Source: Mesorhizobium sp. (GTDB lineage Bacteria > Pseudomonadota > Alphaproteobacteria > Rhizobiales > Rhizobiaceae). Taken from it: a DNA stretch of 52,889 nucleotides. Shown piece by piece: positions 1-8,978 of this stretch. Positions within the stretch are counted from its first letter, which is position 1. Every line of letters begins with the position of its first letter. The notes below the pieces were generated by a model. It was not told the DNA's origin and did not search any database. It saw only the letters and a program-made list of their open reading frames with translations. The translations under genes and the position numbers were made by a program. Location of the stretch: assembly GCA_004020545.1 (NCBI GenBank), contig SAQE01000042.1:1-52889 (forward strand). The letters run 5' to 3'.

Positions 1-25
1 GAGTAGGGGAGTAGGGGAGTAGGGG
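1..25. repeat. G-rich tandem repeat, left arm of an inverted pair
   Basis: Three tandem units of GAGTAGGG run from the window edge to the stop codon of the four-helix-bundle gene. The element may continue outside the window. The same G-rich unit returns in opposite orientation at about 415-455, so the gene is bracketed by complementary arms. Confidence 0.85.
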
Positions 26-412
26 TTAGCCGGTCGAAAGCTTGCGGATCAGAAGTCGAAGGAGCTTTCCCACACTTTCAGTCCCCTCCAGTAATGAAGC
101 CGCCGTCGCTTTCGGCGCGATGCCGGTACGCTCGGCGATAAGAATTTGGGTCTCCAACTCCTTCAGTGATCCTTGAGCGATCCGGAGAAATTGCTGATAG
201 AAGCCTCGGATTTCTCTGCCATAACCCTCAGCTATGTTCGCCGGTATGGAACTGGCAGAGCGGCGCACCTGGCTGGTCAACCCATAGAGTTCCTCCTTAG
301 GCCAGGATTTCGTGGCGCCATAAACTGCCACGGCAAGATCCATCGCCTGCTGCCAGACTACCAGGTCCTGGTAGGAGCCTGTTTTCTCGCCCATTCGTTG
401 CCCCCACGGCAT
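26..412 (-). CDS. four-helix-bundle protein of the 23S rRNA intervening-sequence (S23/Avd-like) family
   Basis: This 128-residue protein has the family hallmarks: an opening SYQDLVVWQQAMDL-type helix, RRSASSIPANIAEGYGR in the middle, and a third-helix region with SLKELETQ. Homologues are encoded in intervening sequences of 23S rRNA, by stand-alone genes, and as Avd accessory proteins of diversity-generating retroelements. The fold is a small helical bundle that can form a basic oligomer, and the cellular role of stand-alone members is unknown. No reverse transcriptase or rRNA is visible nearby. The ATG at 412 follows a purine-rich AGGGGGGAACG supplied by the flanking repeat. An alternative start is the Met at residue 7 (394). 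Both ends of the gene are tight against the repeats, which suggests it travels as a unit. The family call is strong; any function is inference. Confidence 0.88.
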   Translation of the reverse strand: MPWGQRMGEKTGSYQDLVVWQQAMDLAVAVYGATKSWPKEELYGLTSQVRRSASSIPANIAEGYGREIRGFYQQFLRIAQGSLKELETQILIAERTGIAPKATAASLLEGTESVGKLLRLLIRKLSTG

Positions 413-414
413 CG

Positions 415-455
415 TTCCCCCCTACTCCCTTATTCCCTTACTCCCCTACTCCCTA
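415..455. repeat. G-rich repeat, right arm of the inverted pair
   Basis: On the minus strand this reads as imperfect GAGTAGGG-like units (TAGGGAGTAGGGGAGTAAGG and onwards). It is complementary in type to the left arm at 1-25. Its first TAG on the minus strand is the stop codon of the glutamine synthetase-like gene, and its last G-run lies at Shine-Dalgarno distance before the four-helix-bundle start. Confidence 0.85.
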
Positions 456-1889
456 CACGTTCAGCAACAGATACTCCCGCTCCCACGGGCTGATCACTTC
501 CATGAAGGTCTCGAACTCGGCTCGCTTGATCGCCGCATAAGTTGCGGCGAAGGACTTGCCGAGGATGGCGCCGAGTTCCTCGTCGGCCTCGAAGAGGTCG
601 ACGGCCTCAAGCAGGCTGCGCGGAAGGTCGATTTCATCCTCGTTGGCGGTCGTCACCACCGGCGGCTCCGCCTTGATCTTGTTGTTCATGCCGATAAGTC
701 CGCAGGCAAGCGAGGCGGCCAGCGCCAGATAGGGATTGGCGTCGGACGACGGGATGCGGTTTTCGACGCGCCGTGCCGCGGGATCCGAGCGCGGTACGCG
801 GAAGGCCGTCGTGCGGTTGTCGTAGCCCCACTTATTGTTCACCGGCGCCGATGCCGCCTGCGTCAGTCGGCGATAGGAATTGACATAGGGCGCAAGCATT
901 ACGAGCGCGTTCGGCACATGCTTCTGCATGCCGCCGATGAAATGGAAGAACGCGTCGGTTTCGGAGCCGTCCTCCGCCGAGAAGATGTTTTTGCCGGTCT
1001 TCTTGTTGATCACAGACTGGTGGATATGCATGGCCGAACCCGGCTGCCCCTGGATCGGCTTTGCCATGAATGTGGCGTAGATTTCATGCTTCAGCGCCGC
1101 CTCGCGGATCGTGCGCTTGAACATGAAGACCTGGTCGGCGAGCTCGATCGGATTGCCATGGCGCAGGTTGATCTCGAGCTGGCCGGCGCCTTCCTCGTGG
1201 ATCAGCGTGTCGATCTCCAGGCCCTGCCGCTCGGAAAAATGGTAGATGTCGTCGATCAGCTCGTCGAACTCGTTGACGCCGGCGATCGAATAGCCGGCGC
1301 CGCCGCCGATCGGCCGCCCCGAGCGGCCGACGGGCGGCGTCAGCGGATAGTCCGGGTCAGGGTTCTTGCGCACCAGGTAGAATTCGATCTCGGGCGCCAC
1401 CACGGGCTTCAGGCCGCGTTCGTCATAGGCGGCCAGCACGCGCTTCAGCACGTTGCGCGGCGTGAATTCGACGGAGCGGCCGTCCTGGTGGACGAGATCG
1501 CAGATCACGGCGGCGGTCGGATCTTCCTCCCAGGGCACGACGGTCAGCGTCGACAGGTCGGGCAAAAGCTTCAGGTCGCCGTCATCCTCGGGATAGTGGA
1601 AGCCGTTGCCGTCTTCCGGGTAGCCGCCGGAGATCGTCGTCATGAACACGGCCGAAGGCAGCGCAAGCGATGTGTTGGAGGTGAATTTCTTCGACGGCAT
1701 CATCTTGCCGCGGGCGACGCCGGCCTGGTCCGGCGTGATGCATTCGATGTCCTCGATGCCGCGCCATTCCAGCCAGGCGCTGGCCTCCTTCCAGTTCTTC
1801 ACACCGCGTTCGCTTTTCAGGAAGGCAGGCGTGCGGGCGCGTCCCCCCCGGCTCGACGGACGGACTTCCTTTTTTTCAGGCGGCATCAT
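453..1889 (-). CDS. puuA: glutamine synthetase family protein, gamma-glutamylputrescine synthetase-like
   Basis: This 478-residue protein is collinear with PuuA throughout. It has an N-terminal beta-grasp region (GIEDIECITPDQAGVARGK), then PEIEFYL, the GAGQLEINLRHG motif, KPIQGQPGSAMHIHQS, NRIPSSDANPYLA and a C-terminal PWEREYLLLNV. PuuA ligates glutamate to putrescine with ATP in the cytoplasm, the first step of putrescine degradation. The nucleotide-binding and glutamate-binding motifs are intact and the length is normal. The first ATG of an MM pair is taken as start; the second is equally possible. A potFGHI transporter lies 7-12 kb away on the other strand, which fits polyamine use. It could instead act on another amine (GlnT-like or ethanolamine-type ligases). 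The stop codon is the first TAG of the downstream repeat, yet the C-terminus is not shortened. Confidence 0.8.
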   Translation of the reverse strand: MMPPEKKEVRPSSRGGRARTPAFLKSERGVKNWKEASAWLEWRGIEDIECITPDQAGVARGKMMPSKKFTSNTSLALPSAVFMTTISGGYPEDGNGFHYPEDDGDLKLLPDLSTLTVVPWEEDPTAAVICDLVHQDGRSVEFTPRNVLKRVLAAYDERGLKPVVAPEIEFYLVRKNPDPDYPLTPPVGRSGRPIGGGAGYSIAGVNEFDELIDDIYHFSERQGLEIDTLIHEEGAGQLEINLRHGNPIELADQVFMFKRTIREAALKHEIYATFMAKPIQGQPGSAMHIHQSVINKKTGKNIFSAEDGSETDAFFHFIGGMQKHVPNALVMLAPYVNSYRRLTQAASAPVNNKWGYDNRTTAFRVPRSDPAARRVENRIPSSDANPYLALAASLACGLIGMNNKIKAEPPVVTTANEDEIDLPRSLLEAVDLFEADEELGAILGKSFAATYAAIKRAEFETFMEVISPWEREYLLLNV

Positions 1890-2058
1890 TCACCAGATTG
1901 TGTTGCGGATTTCGAAGTATAGCCGGGCCCCGTGGGGGAAGGGAAGGGGAGGCGCAGGAGTCGCCACAACGAGTGTCGACCTGCCGCCGCGTCTGTCTTC
2001 TTGCTGGCGGCGCCAGCCGACAAGGTCTAGATGAAACTTATTCGCAAAGGGTCTGCGC

Positions 2059-2772
2059 ATGTCCGCTCCACGTTTGACCACAATCGGCTTCGACGCCGAC
2101 GACACGCTGTGGCAGAACGAGCAGTTCTTCCGCATCACCGAGAAGCGCTTTGCCGCCTTGCTGGCCGAGCACGGCGATCATGAGCACATCGCGGCAAGGC
2201 TGCTCGAGGCGGAAAGGCGCAACCTCGCCCTCTACGGCTTCGGCATCAAGGGCTTTACCTTGTCGATGATCGAGACAGCCGTCGAGATCACCGGTGGTGA
2301 GGTGCCTGGTTTGGTCATCGGCGAAATCCTGGCTGCCGGCCGCGAGATGCTCAGCCACCCGATCGAGCCGCTGCCGCATGCGCGCGAGACGGTCGAAAAG
2401 CTGGCGGGCTCCTACCATCTGGTGCTGATCACCAAGGGCGACCTCTTCGATCAGGAGCGCAAACTGGCGCAGTCGGGAATGGGCGATCTCTTCGATGCGG
2501 TCGAGATCGTCAGCGACAAGAGCGCCGACACCTACGCCCGCATCTTCAGCCGCCATGGCGACGGTCCGCAGAACAGCATGATGGTCGGCAACTCGCTCAA
2601 GTCCGACGTGGTTCCCGCCATCGAGGCCGGCGGCTGGGGCATCCATGTGCCGCACGAATTGACCTGGGCGGTCGAACATGCGGAGGCGCCCGTCGCGGCG
2701 CCGCGTTTTCGCCAAATTGCCGATCTTGGCGAGCTGCCGACCCTGGTCGAGGCAATCGTGAGGGCTGGCTGA
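2059..2772 (+). CDS. HAD-superfamily hydrolase
   Basis: This 237-residue cytoplasmic phosphatase-like protein has all four HAD motifs. Motif I is GFDADDTLW near residue 13, with the nucleophile Asp and acid/base Asp. Motif II is the Thr in LVLITKGD. Motif III is the Lys in VSDKSADTY, and motif IV is MVGNSLKSDV. A helical cap sits between motifs I and II, as in YjjG-type nucleotidases and phosphoglycolate phosphatase relatives. The substrate cannot be read from sequence. The gene is divergent from the puuA-like gene across 169 bases and followed by palindromic repeats, so it is probably monocistronic. Confidence 0.85.
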   Translation: MSAPRLTTIGFDADDTLWQNEQFFRITEKRFAALLAEHGDHEHIAARLLEAERRNLALYGFGIKGFTLSMIETAVEITGGEVPGLVIGEILAAGREMLSHPIEPLPHARETVEKLAGSYHLVLITKGDLFDQERKLAQSGMGDLFDAVEIVSDKSADTYARIFSRHGDGPQNSMMVGNSLKSDVVPAIEAGGWGIHVPHELTWAVEHAEAPVAAPRFRQIADLGELPTLVEAIVRAG

Positions 2773-2787
2773 AAGCCGCCGTTTAAA

Positions 2788-2831
2788 GCATGTCTCTCGA
2801 AATGGGAACCGGTTTCGGGACCAACACATGC
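2788..2831. repeat. palindromic intergenic repeat
   Basis: The ends GCATGT and ACATGC are inverted and enclose a GGGAACCGGTTTCGGG core that is itself nearly palindromic. It lies just after the HAD gene stop. It looks like one of the short dispersed palindromes common between rhizobial genes. The 60 bases after it show no recognisable feature. Confidence 0.6.
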
Positions 2832-2895
2832 GTAAAATCAAAAACCTAAAGCGCACGGAGCGAATCTGAAAGATCGCGATGCGCTTTGGACTGGA

Positions 2896-2992
2896 GCAAT
2901 TCCAGGAAAAGTGTGTAACGGCTTTCCGTTCGGAATTGCGTCAAGACAAAAGAATGGAGCAGTTCTGCGTTTCCGTGAAACGATGAACTGCT
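2896..2992 (+). repeat. RIME-like double-palindrome repeat, copy 1
   Basis: The first palindrome starts GCAATTCCAGGAAAAGTGTG and ends GGAATTGC (2896-2939). The second runs from GAGCAGTTC to GAACTGCTC (2957-2992). The second palindrome ends directly at the stop codon of the receiver-like gene, so it may act as its transcript end. Related copies are at 10468-10622 and 18017-18114, all in the same orientation. Confidence 0.8.
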
Positions 2993-3445
2993 CTAGCCGC
3001 GACCCATCATCCGGTCGATCACAGGTTGCAGTCTTTCAGGTGTGATTGGCTTGGCGACCACCACGTCGACCACATTCGACAGGCCAAGGCTGTCCGGCGT
3101 GCCATTCCTGGTTGAGAGCAGGATCACGGAAGGCAGCGCCTTGCCGGAGGCGCGCCGCAGCGCATCGATGCCGGACAACAGCCCGTCGCAATCCTTGTTG
3201 TCGGGGCCGCCGTCCAGGATCACCGCGCCGGGGACCAGGCTGGCCAGAGCTTTCTCGGCCGTCTCGGGTGACTCCGAAATCGGCTTCAGCCCCGACTTCT
3301 CCACGATCTTCGACACCACGACCCGGTTGATCGACGATTTGCCGACCACAAGCACCTTGGAGAAATCCGCGGATGGCCGGCCTGCCGCGCCGCGCTCCGC
3401 CGGGTTTGTTGGTTTTCGAGGGTCGTCACGATTGGCGGGGCACAT
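2993..3445 (-). CDS. response-regulator receiver-like protein with degenerate active site
   Basis: This single-domain receiver fold of about 150 residues has a polar N-terminal tail of about 30 residues. The order of elements is clear: KVLVVGKSSINRVVVSKI (strand 1/helix 1), AVILDGG with the phosphoacceptor-position Asp, ILLSTRN with the Ser/Thr position, and VVVAKPIT with the conserved Lys-Pro. The acidic pair that normally follows strand 1 (LVVDDS) is replaced by Gly-Lys, so Mg2+-dependent phosphorylation is doubtful. It has no output domain. I chose the ATG at 3445 because the longer frame to 3550 adds a non-conserved stretch. It has no partner kinase next to it. It may be a pseudo-receiver acting by protein contact. 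Confidence 0.7.
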   Translation of the reverse strand: MCPANRDDPRKPTNPAERGAAGRPSADFSKVLVVGKSSINRVVVSKIVEKSGLKPISESPETAEKALASLVPGAVILDGGPDNKDCDGLLSGIDALRRASGKALPSVILLSTRNGTPDSLGLSNVVDVVVAKPITPERLQPVIDRMMGRG

Positions 3446-3601
3446 AGCGGGCAGGCGCTCTGATTCAATGCAGGGTTGAAACCTGAGCGCAATTGGCGCG
3501 AGATCGCCAGCGGTGTCAAGCTGAAATAGTGGAAAATGAGAATATGACAAGAATTACCAAAATTCGGGGCAAGTTCTCCCCGTCATCAAGAGCGAAATTC
3601 G

Positions 3602-3642
3602 AAAAAAACGAAAGTCTCCCGAACGTATAGCGCACGGGAGAC
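3602..3642 (-). terminator. Rho-independent terminator of the aceA operon
   Basis: On the minus strand an 8-bp perfect stem GTCTCCCG/CGGGAGAC is followed by TTTCGTTTTTTTC. It lies 27 bases past the stop of the small gene downstream of aceA. A second inverted repeat, GTTGACG-TTA-CGTCAAC, overlaps that stop codon at 3657-3673. Confidence 0.8.
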
Positions 3643-3668
3643 ACTCGCGGAAGATTGTTGACGTTACG

Positions 3669-3911
3669 TCAACCTTGGCCTTGGTGGGTGACGATCACTG
3701 GGATCAAAAGATCGCCCCAGTTGCCGTCTCCGCCATGGTGCCTGGCGGAGCGCACCAGTTCCACCGACACGCCGGCCTCGACTGCCTTCATCACCGACTG
3801 GTTCAACCTGTGCAGGTCGTTGGCAAGCATGCGGATCGTCGCCTGCTGGTCGACGCTCATCGCGCTCGACTGTTCCTCGGCCCTTTCCTTGACGCGGCTG
3901 ATCGATGCCAT
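3669..3911 (-). CDS. small conserved-looking hypothetical protein downstream of aceA
   Basis: This is about 80 residues, starting MASISRVKERAEEQ. The start is set by a strong GAGGAG ribosome site a few bases upstream; the longer frame to 4010 runs into aceA and is not supported. The first half is helical and polar (RVKERAEEQSSAMSVDQQ, then IRMLANDLHRLNQSVMKAV). The C-terminal part is short and without motif. There is no signal peptide or membrane segment. It follows aceA by 55 bases and shares its terminator, so it is probably co-transcribed with isocitrate lyase. I do not recognise the family. The tight pairing with aceA suggests a role tied to growth on C2 compounds, which is inference only. 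Confidence 0.65.
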   Translation of the reverse strand: MASISRVKERAEEQSSAMSVDQQATIRMLANDLHRLNQSVMKAVEAGVSVELVRSARHHGGDGNWGDLLIPVIVTHQGQG

Positions 3912-3966
3912 TGCTGTTCTCCTCGATGTAAGTGCCCGTAGGGCGTTTCCTCTGACTTTTCTTCTG

Positions 3967-5256
<1,290 letters not shown>

Positions 5257-5508
5257 TGGGTCACTCCAGATCGTTCGTAGCCATTTCTTGGAACGCCGCG
5301 CCTGTGGGATGGTTTGCGCCGTTGCTATATGACATCATTTACATTGCGCTGCGAAAAGCTGCGAATGAAACCAGCATTTCGGTCGGAAAATAAGGGAAAA
5401 CCTGTGTTGCATTTGACAAAGGGTCGCTGTAAATTTGTCAAACTTGTAAATGCCGACGTTGATGGTTGAGCGCGGAAAAGTATGTAAATTCTTGTCAAGG
5501 ATAGTGAG
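5257..5508. promoter_or_regulatory. aceA / regulator divergent promoter with repeated TGTAAAT boxes
   Basis: TGTAAAT occurs at 5428-5434, 5445-5451 and 5483-5489 on the plus strand and inverted at 5337-5343. TTGTCAA or its close variant TTGACAA accompanies these boxes at 5412-5420, 5435-5441 and 5492-5498. The spaced, repeated, AT-rich words in a GC-rich region look like binding sites for the divergent HTH regulator. The last box overlaps the probable promoter of the regulator gene, which would allow autoregulation. Confidence 0.55.
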
Positions 5509-6957
5509 TTGGCCGACCAGAAGATTTTCGCCGGGCCGCGCATCCGCCGCCTTCGCAACGCCAAGGGCCTGACCCAGACGGCGATGGCCGAGGGGCTGGG
5601 CATATCGCCGTCCTACCTCAACCTCATCGAGCGCAACCAGCGGCCGCTGACGGTGCAGCTGATCCTCAAGCTGGCATCCGTCTACAAGATCGACCCGCAC
5701 GAATTGCAGGGCGAGACCAAGGGATCGATCGCGGCGCTGAAGGAGATGTTCGGCGATCCGCTGCTGGCCGGTGAATTGCCGGGCGACCAGGAGCTGATCG
5801 ATCTCGCCGAGACCGCGCCAAATGCTTCCGCCGCGATGGTGAAACTGTTTCGCGCTTATCGCGAGCAGGCCGAGCGGCTGTCGGATCTCAACGAGCTCCT
5901 GGCGCGGGAGGGCAGGGCAACCGCATTGTCCGGCACCCGCCTGCCGATCGACGAGGTGCACGAGGTCCTGGAGCGGCGGCCCAATCATTTCGCGGCGCTC
6001 GAGGAGGAGGCGGAGGCCTTCACCTCGGTGCTCGATCCCGGAGACGACCTGTTCGGCGCGCTGAAGGCCTGGCTGAAGCGCGAGCACGGCATCGTGGTCA
6101 AGGTGCTGCCGGTCGCCACCATGCCGAACTGGCGCAGGCGCTATGACCGCCATTCGCAGCGCCTGTTCCTGTCGGAACGGCTCTCCCCCTTCGATCAGCT
6201 GCGCGAAGTCGCCATGGAGGCCAGCCTCATCCGTATGACCGTGGCCGTGGCGGGCGAGATCCAGGCGTTGAAGCTCGGCACCGACGAGGCACGACGGCTC
6301 GCCCGCTTCGAGCTGGGCCGTTATGCAGCGCACGCGCTGATGATGCCCTACCAGGCTTTCCATGCGGCGGCGGTCCGCGCCCGCTACGACGTCGACGTCC
6401 TGCGTTCCCGTTTTGGCGTGTCCTTCGAACAGGCGGCGAACCGCCTGACCATGCTGCAGCGGCCGGGTGTCTCTGGCGTGCCGTTCTTCATGCTGGAGGT
6501 CGACAACGCCGGCAACCGCTTCCGCAAGGCGGGCAGCCAGGGCTACCCGCAGAGCCGATTCGGCGGCGCCTGTCCGAAGCTCCCCGTCCATGCCGCCTTT
6601 TCGCAACCAGGCCAGATCCTGGTCGAGGCGGTGGAAATGCCCGACGGCGCCGAGTTCCTCTGCATCGCGCGCACGCTCGAAGGGCCGCAAGGCGCCTTCT
6701 CCGAACGGCCGCGGCGCACCGCGCTTCTGCTTGGCTGCGACATCGGTTTTCGCGACGAGATCGTCTACGGCGCGGCGCTGCCCGGGCCGTTCGCTGGCAA
6801 GGCCGCACAGGGCACGGTATTGGCAACGCCGGTCGGTCCGGCCTGCAGGCTCTGCGAGCGCGTAGGCTGCCTGGCGCGCGCCGAGCCGCCCGTCACCCGC
6901 CCGCTCGGCCTCGACGAGATGGTGACCGGCCTCAGCGCCTTCGATTTCCAGGGATAG
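5509..6957 (+). CDS. XRE-family regulator of the RamB/ScfR (short-chain fatty acid) type
   Basis: This is a 482-residue DNA-binding regulator. An XRE helix-turn-helix occupies about residues 8-65 (IRRLRNAKGLTQTAMAEGLG, then SPSYLNLIERNQRPLT). It is followed by a degenerate IrrE/ImmA-like middle domain: the region around FDQLREVAMEASLI lacks the HEXXH zinc site. A C-terminal DUF2083-type domain carries CRLCERVGC. Members of this family respond to acetyl- or propionyl-CoA status and control aceA, acs or methylcitrate genes. The reading frame starts at TTG (5509); no in-frame ATG lies nearby and the XRE domain begins immediately after. It is divergent from aceA, the obvious target. Confidence 0.85.
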   Translation: MADQKIFAGPRIRRLRNAKGLTQTAMAEGLGISPSYLNLIERNQRPLTVQLILKLASVYKIDPHELQGETKGSIAALKEMFGDPLLAGELPGDQELIDLAETAPNASAAMVKLFRAYREQAERLSDLNELLAREGRATALSGTRLPIDEVHEVLERRPNHFAALEEEAEAFTSVLDPGDDLFGALKAWLKREHGIVVKVLPVATMPNWRRRYDRHSQRLFLSERLSPFDQLREVAMEASLIRMTVAVAGEIQALKLGTDEARRLARFELGRYAAHALMMPYQAFHAAAVRARYDVDVLRSRFGVSFEQAANRLTMLQRPGVSGVPFFMLEVDNAGNRFRKAGSQGYPQSRFGGACPKLPVHAAFSQPGQILVEAVEMPDGAEFLCIARTLEGPQGAFSERPRRTALLLGCDIGFRDEIVYGAALPGPFAGKAAQGTVLATPVGPACRLCERVGCLARAEPPVTRPLGLDEMVTGLSAFDFQG

Positions 6958-6998
6958 GCAAAGAGCAGTGCCATAAACCGCGCTGCGGCGGAATTGCC

Positions 6999-7791
6999 CT
7001 ATCGCCCGCCGCTGCCTATCAAAACGTCCATCTCAATTGTCAGCGGCTCTCCGGCGTTCGGCGAAGCTAGACCGCGCCAGACTTCGTCGCGCACTATGAG
7101 CTTCATATCTGGAGGAAGCTGGACATACTCTTGACCGCTCAATCCTGCTCCCTTGGCGATGCCGCTGAAATAGTCGTCGAAGGAGGAGAATTTGATGGGC
7201 CGAGTTTCGAGTTGGACGTTAATATCTTGAAACCCGGCGCCGTGGAGCAAGGAATGCAAGCTTGTCGCGTCAGGGATGGAAAAGAAGCGATTTAGCTTTT
7301 CAGCTTTTTCGGGGCTGTAACGAGCTATCAACGCGCCTACTCTTGCGAATAGTGAGCGCTCCGGCGTCGTCGTCACGCTGACTGCAGTCCAGCTTTTGGG
7401 GCGCAGAACCCGGCGAAATTCCGAAAGCGCCGCAATCGGGTCCGAAAAAGAACATGGGCCCGAGCTGACAGATCACTGCATCGAACTGACAATCCTCATA
7501 AGGGAGCGCGTGAGCGTCAAAGCTTACGAGGCTGATTGGCTGGTCCTTCAAATTGCGTTTGGCAGATTCGAGCATGGACGGCGAGATATCGCCGCCAATC
7601 ACGGAGCCCGATGCACCTGCTATCATCGCCGCAGCTTGGGCGGCTGCTCCGGTACCCGTTGCGACGTCGAGCACACGGTGGCCAGGCGCAATCCGAGCCG
7701 CCCTTAGCAAGGATGGAATGAACGAATTCGTTGCGCGGGCGAACAACTCGTCGTAGCCAATTGCAGCGGTCTTGTAGAATGGCTCATCCAT
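6999..7791 (-). pseudogene. class I SAM-dependent methyltransferase, frameshifted
   Basis: Two overlapping minus-strand frames make one methyltransferase. The N-terminal part (from 7791) has the SAM-binding motif VLDVATGTGAAAQAAA, then GGDISPSML and the FDAVICQLGPMFF strand. The C-terminal part (to 6999) continues in another frame with SDPIAALSEFRRVLRP, then WTAVSVTTTPERS and the family's C-terminal region. The switch falls at the A5 run at 7445-7449 (T5 on the coding strand), where one extra base breaks the frame. Joined, the protein would be about 263 residues, normal for ubiquinone/menaquinone-type methyltransferases. It may be a true pseudogene, a sequencing error in a homopolymer or, less likely, a translated slip site. 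The codon use of the 3' half is less GC-biased than its neighbours. Confidence 0.8.
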
Positions 7792-8033
7792 AGGTCGCCC
7801 ATACGTCGATCATGAAGCCGTCGCCTGTAAAGCATTTGCCATCCAGCATCGCACTTTAACTCATCGGTGCCGACCCCGCACGACCATCTTATCCCGTCTC
7901 CGCACAGTTAGTGCGCCAAACGGTACGCAAAGCTGGATCACGCCGAGTCGCGGCTGATGCGTTACCCGGATGCGGCACATTTCTGTCGTCCATCGCGTAT
8001 CGTACCGCCCCGGAAACGCCGACAGTGGCAGCC

Positions 8034-8978
8034 ATGACCCAGAGCGTATCGCCAACCATCGCTTCGCCATCTGCACATCAGGAGCGGATCGGCATGCTGC
8101 TGGTCTTCCTGTCGGCGCTGATGTGGAGTTTTGGCGGTACCATCGCCCGCTTCATCCATGTCGGCGACAGCTGGACCGTGGTGTTCTGGCGCTCGCTGTG
8201 GGCCGTGGCCTTCCTCATTGCCTTCATGCTCTGGCGCGACGGCTGGCGCGGCACCTCGAGGCTCTTCCGCGACATGGGCCTGCCTGGGCTCGGCGTCGCC
8301 TTCTGCTTCGCCACCGCCTCGACCAGCTTCGTGGTGGCGCTCGCCTATACGACGGTCGCCAACATCCTGTTGATGCAGGCCGGCGTGCCGCTTCTGGCGG
8401 CCTTGCTCGCCTGGGTGCTGTTTCGCGAACGTGTGAGCCCGGGGACCTGGATCGCCATTGCCGCCGTCATCACCGGCGTCGCCATCATGGTCTCCGAATC
8501 CCTGGGCGGGTCGGTCTCGCCGATCGGCGATGGGGTGGCGCTGCTGATCGCGGTGATGTTTTCGTTCGCGACCGTGATCACTCGGCGCTTCGCCCATGTG
8601 CGCATGGTGCCGGCCACATGCCTCGGCGCGCTGCTTGCCGGTGCTTTTGCTGCTTCCCAGGCCACGGAATTCGCCGTCCCCGCGCGCGACATGGGCTTTC
8701 TCTTTGCCTTCGGCGTCATCAATCTCGGCGTCGGCCTTGCCTTCTTCGCCATGGGCGCGCGGCTGGTGCCGGCCGCCATCGCGGCGCTGCTCGGCACTTT
8801 CGAGCCGATCCTCGGCCCGATCTGGGTCTGGCTCGTCCATTCCGAGGTGCCGTCGATGCGCACCATCATCGGCGGCGCGGTCGTCGTCACGGCGCTGCTT
8901 GTCCATATCGCATTTGAGTTCAAGCGGCAGACACGCCCCGAGCGGCCCGGCATCACAGGCCTGCCGTCCCCTAATTGA
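8034..8978 (+). CDS. EamA-type DMT-family inner membrane transporter
   Basis: This protein of about 314 residues has ten predicted membrane helices in two EamA repeats, starting IGMLLVFLSALMWSFGG and, in the second half, PIGDGVALLIAVMFSFATVI. The drug/metabolite transporter superfamily exports or takes up small metabolites; the substrate cannot be read. The ATG at 8034 (MTQSVSP) is preferred. The longer frame from 7911 adds an Arg-rich stretch that does not fit the family. The C-terminus is short and basic (FKRQTRPERPG). It has no operon partner: upstream is the frameshifted methyltransferase on the other strand, and the pot operon follows after 341 bases. Confidence 0.85.
   Translation: MTQSVSPTIASPSAHQERIGMLLVFLSALMWSFGGTIARFIHVGDSWTVVFWRSLWAVAFLIAFMLWRDGWRGTSRLFRDMGLPGLGVAFCFATASTSFVVALAYTTVANILLMQAGVPLLAALLAWVLFRERVSPGTWIAIAAVITGVAIMVSESLGGSVSPIGDGVALLIAVMFSFATVITRRFAHVRMVPATCLGALLAGAFAASQATEFAVPARDMGFLFAFGVINLGVGLAFFAMGARLVPAAIAALLGTFEPILGPIWVWLVHSEVPSMRTIIGGAVVVTALLVHIAFEFKRQTRPERPGITGLPSPN

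Noticed and set aside
1-455. Diversity-generating retroelement (because the protein is Avd-like)
   Set aside because: No reverse transcriptase, template repeat or variable repeat is visible.
2038-2856. 272-codon minus-strand frame opposite the HAD gene
   Set aside because: It begins in a dispersed repeat and has no family features; the HAD gene is well supported.
5335-6690. 451-codon minus-strand open frame opposite the XRE regulator
   Set aside because: No domain; it covers the control region and the antisense of a clear regulator gene.
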